Of a DNA stretch of 64,000 nt, positions 25,578 through 38,394 are shown in pieces (position 1 is the stretch's first letter; the number at the start of each line of letters is the position of its first letter). A program made the translations under genes and the position numbers. The DNA is from Sinonovacula constricta (taxonomy: Eukaryota; Mollusca; Bivalvia; Cardiida; Solecurtidae), in assembly GCA_007844125.1 (NCBI GenBank), contig CM017567.1:18826037-18890036 (forward strand), in the 5' to 3' direction. Below the pieces are notes generated by a model that saw nothing but the letters and a program-made list of their open reading frames with translations, was not told the DNA's origin and did no database searches.

Positions 25578-28500
25578 AATGTCTGTGATTATATAAACAA
25601 TTAAATATCTACCAATCAGATTATTTTATGTCCTCATGCGTTACGATGCCTATTTTATATCTTTGTCCTACTTTTCGTCATAGCAGATATTTTATGGAGA
25701 ATTTTCTTTTACCGAATAAACTGTTTATGCTACTAGATGTATGCACCGCAACCCTCCATGCATTAAGAAATTCTATGACTGATGTTTGATTCCTTGATTG
25801 TTGACGCACAATGTGTGATCCTTAGAGACCACCTGTCAACCAGCCAACGAATCTGTCAAAGAGCGTTTGATAACAAAACTAGAGAAAGTCTCATAAATAA
25901 TCAAACTGCATTTGCCTTATCGCGACAATACATCCCACATAATTGATGCCATACCCTTGACAAGTACCATGGTATAACAAACACACTAACAAATAGTGTA
26001 TTTTCATTGTTATAAATGTAAAAAGTAAAGCAATATGTTGTGAAGATAATACAAAACGTTGAACAGTTGTGACTATGAATAAGACGTTAACCAGTACAAT
26101 TTTACTATATTATGTAGTATATTGAACAAATGTTTATAATGTGTACATTGAAAGTAAAGCTCACACATTTAAGAGTCTCTATGACAGCATTTATCGCCCT
26201 GAATACAATGTTTGGTTCAATAAAATCTTACACTTACACATAACATTCGTTATTCATGTTGATATTGTGTCCTCTGTGCATTCAGTCTTATGAAGTTTCC
26301 ATATGTTAATTTTCTTAAAAGCAAATGCTCTGTTTAAAATTATCACCACTACAATGATATTGGAGTCATTACAAAAAGGCCCGGTAATGAGAAAAATGTG
26401 TTTTCCTAGAATAGTCTCTAATCACTTGGCATTCTAACAGTTGTATAATTTTGTCGTATCCGTGTAGAAGAAGGATGTCCTTAGCTATGAGTCATTATTT
26501 TTTAGAAGACCATAATTTAATAACAATAAGTCCACCATTATTTTAAACACTTTTTCGTTGTTGTTTCCTTTCAAACCACCAAGAAAGGGACTGTCTCTAA
26601 ACTAGGAGTACAAGGAAATCCGACTCCTTTAAATGTAAACTCATTTATGTTTTATGTTACCTTTCAGAATCAAACCAATCACCCCAGTTTGTGTTATGTG
26701 ACATAATCCATTGGCAAACTTCAATATAATTTATCGCTGTACTTCAGTTTGTCTTCAGATTGGGTCTGATAAGGCTTACTCATGACCACTACATCCAGCT
26801 GTCTAAAGTAATTTGTAACGATGGCAGAAATCCTAGTCCTATTCTTTATTTAACCGTTCTGTTGGCAACAATCCGTATTATGTATTTCCAGCAGTTGATA
26901 AATAACATACGGACATTCGTAGATTGGCGCCGAGAACTTTAAATCTTTCTGAACTCTTTGATGACCAGTAATGGCTCTGTATTTCTCTTAAACCGTTTAG
27001 TTTTCATTTACCCGTCGTGGGGGTATTTTCAGTTTAGAAAACGATTGCATTTTCCCAGAATGGTATTTATTAGAATGCGCCAGTGTATTTACCTTTATGT
27101 CGATGCTTGATTTGTAATTTGAAAGAAATCAATTGGAGAGGCAAATGCATAATGTATAATGTTTAAAGTTTAATTTGTATTTTAGCATAGTACCGATGTT
27201 GTGGAAATCATTAAAGACAGGGTCAGTCTTATGCCTGATATACATCTATCTCAGTACTTGCAAAACACAAACATCGACGGAATCATGAGATTATTGCTGA
27301 TTCCAAGACATCGCTGACAACAACACTCGTGCTAGAGCTCAATAAATGATGGTGTGAGAGAAACAGAAAACATAATATTGAATCCTCCAGAGACTTTAGC
27401 TGATAAAAGCTGAGAATAATATGGATGAGAAAGTTTATAGGTTTAGCCTTCAGTGTTCAATTTATTATCATACTGTTGCTTTAGCAGTGTTTTAAACATG
27501 CCGTATACCAGTTGCAAATTAGCACATTGAAAAAAGAAAGATTGTTTATTTCGTGATAGAAGTTATGTACAGAATTTTGATTATTTTAACAATAGTTTGT
27601 TGGGATGCCATACTCATCCCGATATTAAGTAATTACAATTGTAATGTTATATGTCGTTATATGTTAGTTGTATCTCACGGTCGAAAACACGTGATCTGAA
27701 AAAAGAAACCATATCAAACAGTGCAGAAAGAACGATGTAGTAAAAATGTCAGCAAATTGACTTAACATTTTGTCTTAAAATTTTTATCAGTTTTATAGCA
27801 TTAAAATTCCTGAAGTAAAAAAGCAAAACAACATATTTATTTTCTTTGTCCTCTTCAATGGGGTAAACCCAGAAATTTTACACGACTTGAAACGGTACTG
27901 AAATGTTTTGATAATTTATAATCAGTTTCTTTAATTTCGTTAAGTCAGTTTTATTGAAAGAGCGATTGGAGGCGCGAAATGACTTGAACTATGATGCAAA
28001 TAACGTCAAGTTTCTTATATTATTGGGTGGATACAGAAATTATATATGTTTCAATTTTTTTTAAACAAGAAGATTTAATTGGAGTTTGAGATTTTTCTGA
28101 GGTCGAAATTACGTCTGAATGAGATATGAACTATACTTTTACATGCATTATCAGCAAATAAAATGTATCTGCATTTCCTGCACCACTTGACAAGTCTCAA
28201 TGACTATCGGGGCACGTGATGTTCTGGTCGGCTGTCAGCCAAATAATCAAACTATCAGATAATATGTTGATATAATAGTGAGAGATAGTCTCATAAAAAA
28301 TTTAAATTCTCTCGAGATTTCTCAACAATGTCTATCGTGTTCAAGCTCACATCTCCACTGTTGTAGCAATATAATTAAAGTAGTCACAGGTAAGACATAA
28401 ACTGTGTTTGGAGTGTGAACGTAATATTGTTATTGACATTAGTCATGCATTCGGTAAGTATATTGCGTTATATCGCAAACAATAATTTCAGAGTATATGT

Positions 28501-29534
28501 ATAATATTTATAACTGATGCACATGATTAAATATTTGTGTCATGAATGTCTAATTATCAAACACTACAAATGTTGCTTATTCGGACATTACAGCAAAACT
28601 TTTACATAAAACAAATGTGGCAATGATACTTAGTTTTAAAGTCGGTAGTATTTAAAGTCAATGGTCATGTCATTTTAGGAATTTGGTTACGGATGAAAAA
28701 GAATTGCCCGGGGGTTTATGTCAAACGAAAGTCATATTCGTGTCAATGACATAGAATTAACCGCAAATTAGATTGGCGTATATATAAGGCAAAGGAACCA
28801 ATATGTAAATCAATTTTCATTAAGTATTAAAAATGTGAACTTTTTTGCAACCAGAAGAAAGCCGTTTTCATCGTGTATGTAAGTTTCACGACGGGTAAAT
28901 GTCAATGTATCAGTTTTTAAATACTAATGGAAAAAGAATCAGAACATTAAACATAAGGAACACATAGGCAATTATGTCTTTCCTTGCATGTATTTCCTTG
29001 TCAGATTTAACTCATTCTCTTTAAACATTCACATTAACGCTCTCGTGTATTGTTTATAAAGCATGACCATTACCAAGTTATTGGAATCTTTTCCCAATAG
29101 GGGTCATAACGAAAGCAGTTTTCTTAGTATTTTCACGTGACAGACTTAAGATATATCCCTGAATCTTGTGTATAGATTGCATTATAGTTCTGAGTGGTAG
29201 ATAATCGTGATTGGATCTGACAATGTAACGCATTCATGATAAAACGAAGTCTGTGTCAAAACAAAAATGAATCATTCTGGTTTAGACGTTGTTTACTAAA
29301 CAAACTAAGAAATCTGAACATGTTGAAAGCAAGTCAGGAAAAAGGAATGTAGTTGTCTCATGACAGATCGATAGTAAATAGGATTTTATTTATATTTGGG
29401 CAGTGCAATTTGAATACGAAAATTGAATGCTAAAATTTGAGCAAATAATAGAAAAAAGTTATAAACATTCTAGTTGATATAAAAAGAAGGATCTATTGGA
29501 CTATGCATAACATAAACAGAGACAAACAGACTGT

Positions 29535-29640
29535 TTTCGCCTTGAACTCTTCGTCGGCAAAAGGATCGACTGGGGTGCTTGAACCTGGTTTGTGGAGCTC
29601 TCCAACCTTACACTCATCTGAGATCAAACGTGAAAATTCT
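29535..29640 (-). repeat. SINE-like family fragment (hairpin half)
   Basis: On plus it reads GTCGGCAAAAGGATCGACTG, then GGGTGCTTGAACCTGG, then GAGCTCTCCAACC. On the minus strand GGTTCAAGCACC resembles a loose B box. The paralog is at 45475-45560, so this copy predates the duplication. Confidence 0.7.
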
Positions 29641-29727
29641 AGTACAAAGGATTAGTTTTGTAGTATTTACAAATAACGTAAAATGATAAGACACCAAGGC
29701 ATAACATACACTTTTAAAAGTTTCCAC

Positions 29728-29797
29728 CTTGGGATGGACAGCCATCAAGAGGACCGACTACGGTGCCTAAACCTGGGTTTTGAGCTCCATACGTTAA
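29728..29797 (-). repeat. Second adjacent SINE-like fragment
   Basis: A second, more diverged hairpin-half fragment carrying GAGGACCGACTACGGTGC and CTGGGTTTTGAGCTCC. The paralog at 45666-45736 is almost identical. Confidence 0.6.
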
Positions 29798-30167
29798 GTG
29801 TTCTCGGACAAGTTACTCCAAATGCCTCTGTCTTATAGTGCGAGGATCCTTTCGCACGTATTCTCTCCATCCCCAACCACACGCCCAATTTATCCCGAAT
29901 GTTTCACTGTTAGCTTGCCGATCCTTGTGCAAGTGTTCTCGGTCAATTTATTCTGTTGTTAGGAAGTTCGTCTCGTTGCTGTCTGATAACTCTGGCGATA
30001 CTAATGAAAATAGAAAATAACACGACAAAAGGAAATTGTTGAACAGCAAAATGTGCATTCCTATATATTTGAATATCCTCTTATAAACATGTCGCGAATT
30101 GTATTGCGTTATTTTCAAATGGTTTTCCGGAAGCCATTTGTGTCATAACATGAATTTAGGGATATTC

Positions 30168-30442
30168 AAATGGATCGATTTTCTTTTCATAGCTTGCATT
30201 CGAAAGACCCATCAGGAAGTGCGAGGTTAGAGCTCTGTAAAACCGGTTTAAGCACCCCAGTCGGTCCATATTGCCGACTGACCGTTTCTAGGCTGTAACT
30301 GTCGGGTTTGCTCTTATTGTTAAATGACTTATCACAGATTTGTTCTCACTTTTACATTTGGCGTGCATGTGAATACCTTGGTCATGTGTCTTTCAATTTT
30401 TGTATATGTTGCAATGCTCATAGGACTTTGTCATATATTTTT
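30168..30442 (+). repeat. SINE-like family copy, inserted after the duplication
   Basis: A full-length copy from GGATCGATTTTCTTTTCATA, through GGAAGTGCGAGGTTAGAGCT and the hairpin, to the tail GGACTTTGTCATATATTTT. At the matching place in the right copy (near 46050) the flanks are joined without it: GCCATTTGTGT on one side and CTAACTAGTTGTAAATGAAG on the other. It is therefore a real mobile insertion and not an ancestral sequence. No long target duplication was identified by eye. Confidence 0.88.
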
Positions 30443-30689
30443 ATTAGTTGTAAACGAAGTATGGTAGTCATTAACAATAAAAAGAAAGCAAGATTGTGTA
30501 AACAGCTTATAAGCGTTGTGCATTTTAAGGTTACAAGGTTGAGGTAACATATTTAAATAAAACAGACAATTGCCAACAGTTTTTGATAACAACTTCTTCC
30601 TTTGACCTGCACAGATATTTCTGAAGCAAATATAAAAGAACAGTCCGCACCAGAAGATGCGTGTGATAAAATTGACTTACTTCAGACAC

Positions 30690-30850
30690 AAAACATCGCT
30701 GAACATAGAGACAATAATTAATGACAGACGTAACAACGAGTGCAAGGGCACAGTAACTGATGGTGAACTATCCAACTCGTGCATGGGCACAATAACTGAT
30801 GGCGGACGAGATACAGGAAACATAATATGGAACCCTCCAGTGACTTTTCC
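30690..30850 (+). repeat. Third copy of a segment seen at 27280 and 41870
   Basis: AACATCGCTGAACATAGAGA, later CAGTAACTGATGGTG, then GGAAACATAATATGGAACCC, parallel the segments near 27300-27400 and 41875-41960 in the same order. It sits in a block of about 830 bp (about 30620-31450) that the right copy lacks. It also contains a short internal repeat around GGGCACAGTAACTGATGG. Confidence 0.55.
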
Positions 30851-33087
30851 TTTTAGAACAAGTTTTTATCATCTTGACGTTATCATAGCTTCTAGCCGGA
30901 GATTTGATACCAAATTTAAAATATCACGTAGAAAAAGTTATAAGAGATTTAGACAGATAAAAATATTTACATTGCATGCCATTTTATAAAAATAGAGGAT
31001 TATTAAAATGTGTAATACAACATTGGTTGGATGTTTTAAGTAGATACCTTACAAATTGTCAATAATTATATCATTATCATAGAATAATCATCCATGAACA
31101 CTATTTCTGTCATGTTTTAGGCTACTTGGCAATGAAGCAGCACGTTATTTACCGATTATCAACAGCTATCAATGTATTCATGGAAATATACGCCCAAACT
31201 AAAAGTGTTGCCGACCAGACAAATATTACCAAACGACAGTAACCAGCGATTAAGACCTGTACGCGACTGTTTCATTTCATAATTGAATATTATTTTTGGA
31301 GTTACTTGTTGTATGAAACGCGGTTATCTAATATTTAATTTGCACAAATACAGAAAGTTTCAAAGCCCGTTACGTCATTTAGAGAGATAAATCTTAGATG
31401 ATTGAAATTTTAGTAGAAAAAAAAGAGAAGACAAAGGAAACCCTATTAAACGCAACAAAATGAAGCAATGTGAAGCGATTATATGTAACGTGATCAATAA
31501 ATAAAAATTAAATGATCCAATATACTGAAGATATAAATGCAAATAACTTTTCAAATAATGGAAAATAAATAATCTGAGCCAGACAAAATCCCAACAGTGC
31601 AATCTAACGGAAAGGTCTATTACTCAAGTTGCCTCGGTTATGTAGGGCACGACGATGAGAGAGATGAAGAGAAGGAATTCCGACAGTGACAACAAACCAT
31701 CCATTAAATTATGTTTGTCATTAAATAATGTACTGATTTGTCAGGCGTCTCCGTCTGCGTCAAGAATGTCATGGTGCTCACGTGAACTCTCTGCGTGCAA
31801 TTACTTTCAAGCATCTAAAGAAACCACTGCATAGATCTAAACGACACTTCACATATTTGTTCCTATTCGCATACATACAGAAATAATCCGATGTTCAGTA
31901 TCAAATACATGTTGATGCATAATATCTCCATAATCAATACAACTGAACAAAACTTCTACCTAGTAATAAATGCTTTTATAATAAATGTTGATAGTTCTTA
32001 GCTAGTATTTGTGAGGAATTCTACAGCATATATATCTTTTACATACAGATGAATGTACTAGATAAAATTGTGCGTTCAAGTACTATCAAACTGGCATCAT
32101 ACTTTTGCTTAATATTGTCAACTTGAGTAGTACGTTAATTGCCTATTGGCATCGTCTTGCTTCGCATTTAGCTTAAAATATTGTCTCAACGTTTCGTGAT
32201 AGTTGGTTTTGATTTGGTTTTGTATTACACGTACATTTAACCACACTTTGAAGTACAGGTAAAAGTGATAGGAGTTCGAAAATAATTATTGACGTAATCG
32301 TTAAATAATGTTTCAGTAAGTCTCGAGTAAATCTCGCGTTAAAGTATTGCTGCATTGTACCAGTGATATGTTGCACATATATCAATGAGAAATGTAATGC
32401 AAAATATGTGACACATTGCAACCAACTATTTTATAAGCATTCTTTAACAGTCATACCTTTTGAAAAATTTAAAATAAAACCTGAAATGTAAATATTATTT
32501 AAAAGACTTTGTATCCACGTAAGCGCTTTGAAATATTTTCATAAACTATTTAAACATGTTATACATTACATTCTTACACAATTTTTGTAATGCGCGTGCT
32601 TATGTGTTCCAGGAATTTTCATTTGACATCCAGTTCAATACATGCAAATATACTCTTATATTGCATGTGTATATTTGTGCGTTATGCTGTTCTTTAAAGC
32701 TCACGACAGACAATATTCAGTACATATCAACAGATTCGTAAGAACGATATTTAAATTATTATACTATATAACTTATTGACGTTTTTCGTCAACTCGGTTT
32801 CAGTTTTTGTCGGGATATTTTTCGGAAATCGACATCTCTCTTATCAACTGGTAGACAAGTAGACTTTTAGAAGTACAGCCTCTTTCCATGCGTTTTTGTC
32901 GAACGTTTACGATCCTCAGTGATCACAATATGGCATAAAATGGTTTCGTGGAGACTGACTTCTAAATACTAAATCTGTCATTGTAATCGCATTGAGAGTG
33001 TCGTTTCTTTAATAACTTTCTTTCAAGCATGTCTTTTTCATTTTATAGAGCATCATGTTTGTTCCATATACATAATAATGACTATAT

Positions 33088-33340
33088 ATCGCAATGAATA
33101 AGAATATATATGACAAAGTCCTATGATAATTGCAACATATACAAAAAATGAAACGGCACATGACCAAGCCAAATGTAAAAGTAAGAACAAATCTGTAATG
33201 TGTCATTTAACAAATAGAGTAAACCCGACAGTTACCCCCATGGAACGGTCAGTCGGCAATGTGGACCGACTGGGGTGCTTAAACCGGTTTTACAGAGCTC
33301 TAACCTCGCACTTCCTGGTGGGTATCTCAAATGCCATCAA
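33088..33340 (-). repeat. SINE-like family copy, inserted after the duplication
   Basis: Minus-strand full-length copy. On plus it begins AATATATATGACAAAGTCCT, contains CGGTCAGTCGGCAATGTGGA and GCACTTCCTGGTGGG, and ends near ATCAATGAAAC. The right copy near 48800-48840 passes directly from CCATATACATAATAATAAAT to GAAACTCATCCAAAG without it. Confidence 0.85.
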
Positions 33341-34139
33341 TGAAACGTAACTCATCTAAAGATAAGAAAAAATCTCAATGACAAACAAAATTCAATAAAC
33401 AAAGTGAATGCAACATATTTATAGTGAGAACATCAGTATTGTATAAGATTATTCTTTGTATTACTTTTGAATGGGATTAATTGAAATAGTATTCATTATT
33501 AAATATAGCGTTTGTAAATAAAAAAAAAATATTAGAATCAACATGTTTGCCATCGGATATCCGAGGATTTATGCTGATGGAATGCTTGGTAGGTTTGGTC
33601 CTTATATATTGTATTATGCTAATATCACTCCTTTTTACTCTATTGTGGCAAAAGTATATTAACCGAATTCCCTTCAACTCAGGGCGTTTAGTTCATTTTT
33701 GTTATCTTGGAAATATAACATTTTCTATAGAATCAAACGTTCTTCCAATTTTCTTCAAAACCAAGTTTCTGTTTTAAGTCATCACCAGTGACATGTTAAT
33801 GGAATAATCCACACAGGGATCGGCAAGACAGAACAATCCGTTTTTCCGGAATTGTCACAAATCACTTGGTATAACGACAGGACCGTATCATTTTCAAGTT
33901 TAAGTGTAGCTGGCATCATATTTATAATAAATTTTAGCATTTAAGTCTCGAAATACAGCCTATACTTACAACCATCACTTAAACTCATGTATTGTGAATT
34001 ATTCCGGTGCAGAGGATGTTTACCAGAAAAAAAATATTATTTTTTTATAATGAGGTATAAGGCATTAGGCTTTTCTTTCTAGAAAAATAGCGAACATTAA
34101 TATTAGAAGTAGGTAAGAAAGAAAATGTCCTTTAAGAAT

Positions 34140-34252
34140 TAATGCAGATAATTTAATCTGAACCACATCTAGACAAAAAGCAAATAGGGTAAATGTAAAC
34201 GTGACATAACACACAAAAAGAAAAACCATCAGTTACAGCTTTGGAACATTTT
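34140..34252 (-). repeat. SINE-like family fragment
   Basis: Plus-strand strings GGGTAAATGTAAACGTGACA and CCATCAGTTACAGCTTTGGA match the middle of the family in reverse. The copy stops where unrelated sequence next to the TA tract begins. Confidence 0.5.
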
Positions 34253-34284
34253 TCACTGTACTGTACGATCAGCTTGCAGACAAC

Positions 34285-34430
<146 letters not shown>

Positions 34431-34600
34431 TAGGGTGGTCCTTATTTTGCGACTTTTGATTGTTTAGTTTCTTACCCTCTAATTGTGTTCCATTATGTAA
34501 AAAAACATATTTGGCCAAATTTAAGCACAATTAAACAATATTTAGAGGTAGCTCAATGACATTGAAAATTTAGGTTTTCTGGTTTTTAGTTGAAAAAAAT
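34431..34600 (+). repeat. Left terminal inverted repeat of the DNA transposon
   Basis: Pairs imperfectly with 37195-37364 in inverted orientation. Shared landmarks are TAGGGTGG, GTGTTCCATT and TATTTAGAGGTAGCTCAATG. Confidence 0.75.
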
Positions 34601-35119
34601 CAGGATATTAATATGTGAAGCTTCAGTGGTTTAGATTTTGTTTATATTACGAGCTGCTTGCAGAATTGACATTTCCTACAACTTGAATAACACACATTGT
34701 TATTACTCAATTAGTGTTTGATGACAGATAATGAGAGATCAAATTACAAACAACACCAGTTCCAGTGGTGATTCAGAACAGAATAGCAACAGAGCACTGA
34801 AAGCAAAGATTATACATGAGCTATCTTTAATCAGCTATAAATATAAAAAATATCAGTGTGAACAAATTAAAATGATTTAAAATTATGGCAAAATGATGCT
34901 TTGTGAATGATCAGGAAAGGAATGTGGATTCTAAGCTGATGCTCACCAAGCAAGTATAATGTAATTTACTTTTTAATGTTAACACACTCCTTTTGGCAAG
35001 TTAACTTGAATGTTGAACAAAACAGTATATTAAAAGTTTCAGATAACAATATTTTGATAAGGATTATTTAATAATAACCAGCAACCGTTTTAACGGACAG
35101 CAAGCTACCATCATTGCGT

Positions 35120-37111
35120 ATGACTCTTGGACTTTTTCTACATCACCATATTGAACTAAAACAAACAATTAGACAATCATCAGCAGTTACTATCACAGAA
35201 ATAGCAAAGTTTTGATTGAAAGCTAGACTTCCAATAAAGGATCACCAGAACTGTCAAACTAAGCTTGAGAAAGTGTTTGAAAAGTGGAAGCTTTTAAAGA
35301 AAAACAAAGGTCGAACCAATTCACCAACACAACTTGCAAAAGAGACAGACTTTGTTTCCAAGCTTGATGATCTTTTTGATGTTGCTCATGCCAACGCTCT
35401 TACCAGTCCATCAGTATTACAAGAAGATAATGATTTTTTGCTAGCTCAGCGTGAAAAAAGGAAGAAAAGGATCAATGGTCGGAGTAGATCAATGGCTAGC
35501 TGTGAAGGAGAAAACGGCAATACAAAGAACAATAGGTATGCAGACAAGAAAACGCAAAATGAAAGAAAGTTAGCAAGCAAGTTGTTCAACAGCTTAGCTT
35601 ATTTCTTCAAGTTCTGATACAACAGATACCAGCTCAGCAGAAGACGGTGACAAATTGGATGAAAAATGTGTAGGGGCTGTTGGGGGTGATGTTACTCGTG
35701 AAGTTAAAAGAAAACGAGGGCCAAAGAGTGTTATTACACAATAACTTGCAATGACTCTAGATAGTACTAAAGTATCAGACCGACAGGCTACAATGGTCAT
35801 TACTCAAACAGCAAAAAACTTGGGCCAAAATGTTAATGAACTTGCTATAAACAGATCCACAATTAGAATTCCGACAAAAGAGAGCTGCAGTAATAAAGGA
35901 AAAAAATCAGAGTAATATTCCTCTTTAGTTCACTGGGATGGAAAGCTTATACAAGATTTGAATGGAAAGGAAAAGGTTGACAGCCTCCCAGTGTTAGTGA
36001 CAGGAAAAAATGTTTCACAAATACTGACAGTTGCTAAGCTTTAATCTGGGACTGGTGCAGCCCAGGCTGCTGCTGTATTTGAGGCAATTGAAGACTGGGG
36101 AATTGGCAACAGGGTTTAGGCCATGTGTTTCGAGACCGCTAGCTCCAACACTGGTAGACTTGCTGGTGCCTGTGTTCTTCTGATGTGGCAAGTCTTGTGG
36201 AAGACATGCGACAAAGCACCATACATTATGCCAGCACGTATCTTGAACAGAAGCTGCCAAGAGACGATTATAAAGAATTCCTGGAACTTGTGATCGTGTT
36301 TCTTGGTTCAGCCCCTGCACGTGGAGTGTCATTCATGTCACCAGGTGCAATGCACGTTGGATGTCCAAGGTTATATACTGTCTCAAAATCTGGATGTTCA
36401 ATGCTCAGTTCAAGCTTACCCCTGCAGAAGAACGAGGATTGTGTGACGTGTGTGTGTTTGTAGTTCGTGTCTACTTGAAAGCGCGGTTCTCATCACCTCA
36501 GGCAGTATGTGCACCTTCTAATGTCTTACAATTATTGATGTCACTTCTTGAGTACAAATCAATTCATGAAAACATCTCGACGGCAACAGCACTGAAATTA
36601 TCCAACTACTTATGGTACCTGTCTCCAGAATTTGTCGGCCTGGCGTTTTTTCATTGTGATGTCAGCTCCGCAACAAAACGATGTATGATTGAGGCGTTAA
36701 AGATGGACGTTGACCAAGATGAACAACATGACCATTCCAAGAAAGCATCAGTTGATCTAAAATCACTCCCAGGCAACAACCTACAGGACTGTTACACCAA
36801 GGTCTATGAAACTGTTTCAAATGATGAATATTCCGCATGACTTTCTAGATGTTGATCCAGATGCGTGGCATGATAGAGACGATTACAAACAAGCAAGAGA
36901 AGCACTGGAGTCTCCAATAGTTGTAAATGATCAAGCTGAGCGTGGTGTTGCTCTGATTCAGGAGTATAGTGGACCGTTAACCAAAAATGAAACTCAACTG
37001 CTGCAGTTTCTTCTGCAAGTCGTTGAGGAACACCGGAGATTATATCCGGATAGCAGGAATCAAACACTAATGTGCCCTAAAACTCTGTTTAGTTTTGGTG
37101 GAAACTTTTAG
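35120..37111 (+). pseudogene. Broken transposase of the 34431-37364 element
   Basis: The reading frame is interrupted many times. There is a stop at 35213 in the first segment, then a frame change near 35595. Stops follow at 35742, 35913, 36042 and 36117, with further frame changes near 36180, 36355 and 36800. Recognisable pieces in order are an N-terminal charged segment (KLEKVFEKWKLLKKNK), KRGPKSVIT, SDRQATMVI, LVHWDGKLIQDLNGKE, ASSNTGRLAGACVLL, KLTPAEERGLCDVCVFVV, LSNYLWYLSPEFVGLAFF, and a C-terminal VVNDQAERGVALIQEYSG. From memory, proteins with VHWDGK, ASNTG and VNDxAERG motifs are widespread in invertebrate genomes and are transposase-like. The VNDxAERG region lies near the C-terminus, as the dimerisation segment does in hAT-type proteins. 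I do not assign a superfamily. A block between ACVLL and the next segment seems to be missing. The element cannot make its own enzyme. Confidence 0.75.
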
Positions 37112-37194
37112 ACTAAAGTATTGTAAACTGTTTGAACAAAAAGTGATGTACAGTTGAAAATAAATTATAAATATAAAATAAAGACATTTTGTTG

Positions 37195-37364
37195 ATTTTT
37201 TTACCATTTTTCTGATTTTCAAGGTCATTGAGCTACCTCTAAATATTAAAATATATTGTTCAAACTTTCCACAAAGTGTTTTCTCATCAAATGGAACACA
37301 TTTGAGGGGTAAGACTTTTAAATATATCGATTTTTGAAAAATCACCATTTTAAGAGCCACCCTA
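37195..37364 (-). repeat. Right terminal inverted repeat of the DNA transposon
   Basis: Inverted partner of 34431-34600. It contains CATTGAGCTACCTCTAAATA and ends CCACCCTA. Confidence 0.75.
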
Positions 37365-37367
37365 ATA

Positions 37368-37420
37368 TATACTTTACAGAATATCATATATATGTTCTAA
37401 TTCTCACAGACTAATATTTA
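37368..37420 (+). repeat. Short dispersed segment shared with 3690-3755
   Basis: TTTACAGAATATCATATATA followed by GTTCTAATTCTCACAGACTA. It is the inverted counterpart of the segment near 3700. No paralog is visible in the right duplication copy. Confidence 0.7.
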
Positions 37421-37442
37421 GCATTTAATTCCTCCATGTACA

Positions 37443-37623
<181 letters not shown>

Positions 37624-37960
37624 GAACAAAATTATGAAAGATGGCCATGCCATACGAGTACAATAATGGTAATTTTTCATTAAAATGTGCTTATAGGAAC
37701 TTCACAAGTCTCAGCAATAGTCAAGACCTCACAAGACAGTAACGATGGTGCTCTGCCAGGGTTGATCGGTTTTTGTATATGTTATAATGTCCTGTCACTT
37801 TCACAGTATAGGTCTGCCAAATATTTCTTCACAACGGACATACATATTGACAATTACATGTATCTATATATTTATATATAGCTGTTATGTTAAAGTTATT
37901 CGTTTTGTTGTGATAAGAATGTCTTGTTTACAAACATACGTGCAATTTATAAATGATTTG

Positions 37961-38274
37961 AAAGGAAATGTTAATCTTTGGACAGCCATAAACGTATTCT
38001 CACATACTCAGAAACTTAATAAAATAACATGATATTGAACCAACTTATTTCAGACTTCAAAACATTAATGTAAACACTCGACCAGGAGTACAATAAGTAA
38101 CGGTTAGAATACACCAAAATTAAATACTGAGCCATCCGGCAGTGAATTATAGCGGTGTAAGGGGGAATGTCTAGAGCCCTGTTAGGTATTTGTATACTGA
38201 TATTAAAGGCATTGGTGTCTTAGAATGGATAAACACGTATTCATCTTCTGTATAAAACTTTGTCTATGTTAATG
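37961..38274. other. Junction between the two duplication copies
   Basis: About 300 bp that I could not match to either end of the duplicated unit. No gene or repeat is recognised. It may include the original breakpoint. Confidence 0.45.
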
Positions 38275-38394
38275 TGTGTGGCCCATTATTAAGTACAAAG
38301 TATTTTCTATTTTAATGACGATCACGAAAATATGAATTGTGCAATAGTCATAAACTAAACGCTATTGCGAATGCGTGCCGACAATGAAAGCATT

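Larger units (their letters stand above)
34431..37364 (+). mobile_element. DNA transposon with long terminal inverted repeats
   Basis: The element starts TAGGGTGGTCCTTATTTT and ends with the inverted AAGAGCCACCCTA. Similarity between the left end and the reverse complement of the right end extends, imperfectly, about 160-170 bp and includes the shared string TATTTAGAGGTAGCTCAATG. Both sides are flanked by ATATATAC, an apparent 8-bp target duplication, although the TA context makes the exact length uncertain. The right segmental copy lacks the element. The interior holds a decayed transposase. Confidence 0.85.
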
